The notes beneath the pieces are model-generated. The model worked only from the letters and a program-made list of their open reading frames with translations. It had not been told where the DNA came from and ran no database searches. A stretch of DNA of 7,063 nucleotides from Planctomycetales bacterium (GTDB lineage: Bacteria > Planctomycetota > Phycisphaerae > SM23-33): assembly GCA_030673005.1 (NCBI GenBank), contig DAOVFI010000125.1:1-7063 (forward strand), given 5' to 3'. Each line of letters opens with the position of its first letter. Position 1 is the first letter of the stretch. Of this stretch, positions 6,801 to 7,063 are shown piece by piece. Both the position numbers and the translations under genes were made by a program.

Positions 6801-7063
6801 CGAGGCGAGGCAACAATAATGCCCCCGCGCCTGAAATACGAACTGAGGCCCGGGCACGGCCCGACGATCACGCGGTGCGGCATCAAGGTAACGCGCCCGT
6901 GGCGGTGCGGGTGCCGGGGAAACGTGGCTTCCGTATTGATAGAGAAACCGGCGCGAGGCGACTTCCTGCCAATCGTGGACGGCGGATTCAGCCTGCAATA
7001 CAGCCCGCTCATGGAGTACCGCCAAGGCAAGGGAATTGTCCTGTTATGCCAGATGGACGTAAC
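3885..7063 (+). CDS. Secreted GH2-type glycoside hydrolase, multidomain, atypical active site (partial, 3' end outside window)
   Basis: An unbroken frame of 1059 codons runs to the window edge. The ATG at 3885 follows GGGAG (3872-3876) by 8 bases. Residues 1 to about 34 form a signal peptide (RRRLWILGFVCLIFAAT, likely cut near CEA-QP). The GH2 sugar-binding jelly roll follows (WYQREITIP near 125, YAAVYLNGGKIGE at 154), then an Ig-like sandwich, then the TIM barrel opening with FWIDGRDFRLNGTRFF near 345. The nucleophile is E565 in KPLFLCEYGEP. At the acid/base position, the family pattern HPSxxMWSLGNE reads HPSVVMYPMNHN (462-473), so Glu is replaced by N473 and the preceding Asn by H472. After the barrel come a beta-sandwich (about 770-850) and a ThuA/GATase-like domain (KIALFDPKG at 863, YDVLIVGKAAL near 895, GKGIVLLCQMDV at the edge). 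It probably acts on an external beta-glycoside; the sugar cannot be told. Superfamily is confident, activity is not. Confidence 0.88.
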   Translation, partial: MDLKQQASRIARRRLWILGFVCLIFAATERRCEAQPDASLPPGAKAVWNLSKAYRQATLTRERICINGLWRWQPARNVNEKVPASRWGYFKVPGCWPGITSYMQKDSQMVHVHRAWRNQNLRSVGMAWYQREITIPRNWSGRRITVCAEYLNSYAAVYLNGGKIGEMRFPCGEVDITSACRPGGKHVLSLLTVAMPLKAVMLSYNDTSAARRVKGRVDRRGLCGDVFLMSAPAEARISGVKVDTSVRKWAITFAAALRGLQADKRYTLRARITDSGRKVKEFTSRLFTASDLKDDRLSFTNAWKPAKLWDVHTPGNMYILELSLLDSTGKVLDVFYPVRFGFREFWIDGRDFRLNGTRFFCSAVPFDNAQIGASLATYKAARETMLRLKTFGINTVYTHNYGCQPGSHLGFTEILKAADDVGMLVCLSQPHSGHYDWKAPKTGHTNGYARHAEFYVRVAQNHPSVVMYPMNHNSTGYSEDMNPDLIDGVHAKRSRWAVRNVRRAKRAEAIVRRLDPSRIIYHHSSGNLGQMHTSNFYLNFVPIQERSDWFEHWSTKGIKPLFLCEYGEPLSWNWTMYRGWYKGKRAFGSAKVPWEFCLAEWNAQFLGDQAYRITEMEKTNLRWEARQFRAGRLWHRWDYPYRVGSNPRRFQDRQAVLAMYITDNWRAFRTWGLSGSSPWGYGVFWRLRDGVNKRRKNHKVDWDRLQRPGFSPDFTESRYERMDLAYRRSDWVATSAGKALIRNNQPLLAYIGGKTSRFTSKDHNFHTGETVEKQIIIINNSRQTVTCDCSWLFALPTAIKGNKKISVETGEQGRIPLRLALPVALKPGEYRLSMEVKFSSGQTQQDTFTVHVLPRTPALKLSGKIALFDPKGQTGKLLSGIGVRCRRVDADADLAPYDVLIVGKAALTPDGPAPDIARVRDGLKVLIFEQTSEVLEKRFGFRVQEYGLRRVFKRVGDHPALAGLERQNLRDWRGEATIMPPRLKYELRPGHGPTITRCGIKVTRPWRCGCRGNVASVLIEKPARGDFLPIVDGGFSLQYSPLMEYRQGKGIVLLCQMDV

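Noticed and set aside
5457..7025. Minus-strand open frame of 522 codons
   Set aside because: It is antisense to the glycosidase gene, Arg/Ala/Leu-rich without motifs, and lacks a convincing ribosome-binding site.

Overview
The window looks like a chromosomal piece of an uncultured, moderately GC-rich bacterium. The mix of a large secreted GH2-type glycosidase, a secreted lipoprotein of unknown function and a D-aminoacylase resembles Planctomycetota, Lentisphaerota or Verrucomicrobiota genomes. That assignment rests on gene style only, because no rRNA or phylogenetic marker is present.

Layout. The left part is read leftward. It holds the 5' part of a small AbrB/MazE-type antitoxin-like regulator (1-197, running off the edge) with a near-consensus promoter in front of it, and a complete N-acyl-D-amino-acid deacylase (296-1888) with all expected metal and catalytic residues. 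A 305-base divergent intergenic region carries an 18-base near-perfect palindrome at 2007-2024. To its right, read rightward, is a complete lipoprotein of unrecognised family (2194-3498). A 386-base gap follows (3499-3884); it contains a hairpin and a stretch with codon-like periodicity that may be a gene remnant. The rest of the window (3885-7063) is one open frame, a secreted multidomain glycoside hydrolase of the GH2 type, cut off at its 3' end.

How the genes relate. The deacylase frees D-amino acids from N-acylated forms in the cytoplasm. The two rightward genes are exported and probably act on external polymers, by inference. Nothing in the sequence ties them into one pathway. The most unusual point is that the GH2-like enzyme keeps the nucleophile motif, but the Asn-Glu acid/base pair of the family reads His-Asn. 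No CRISPR array, transposase, tRNA or rRNA was seen. I do not see a convincing new multi-gene system here.
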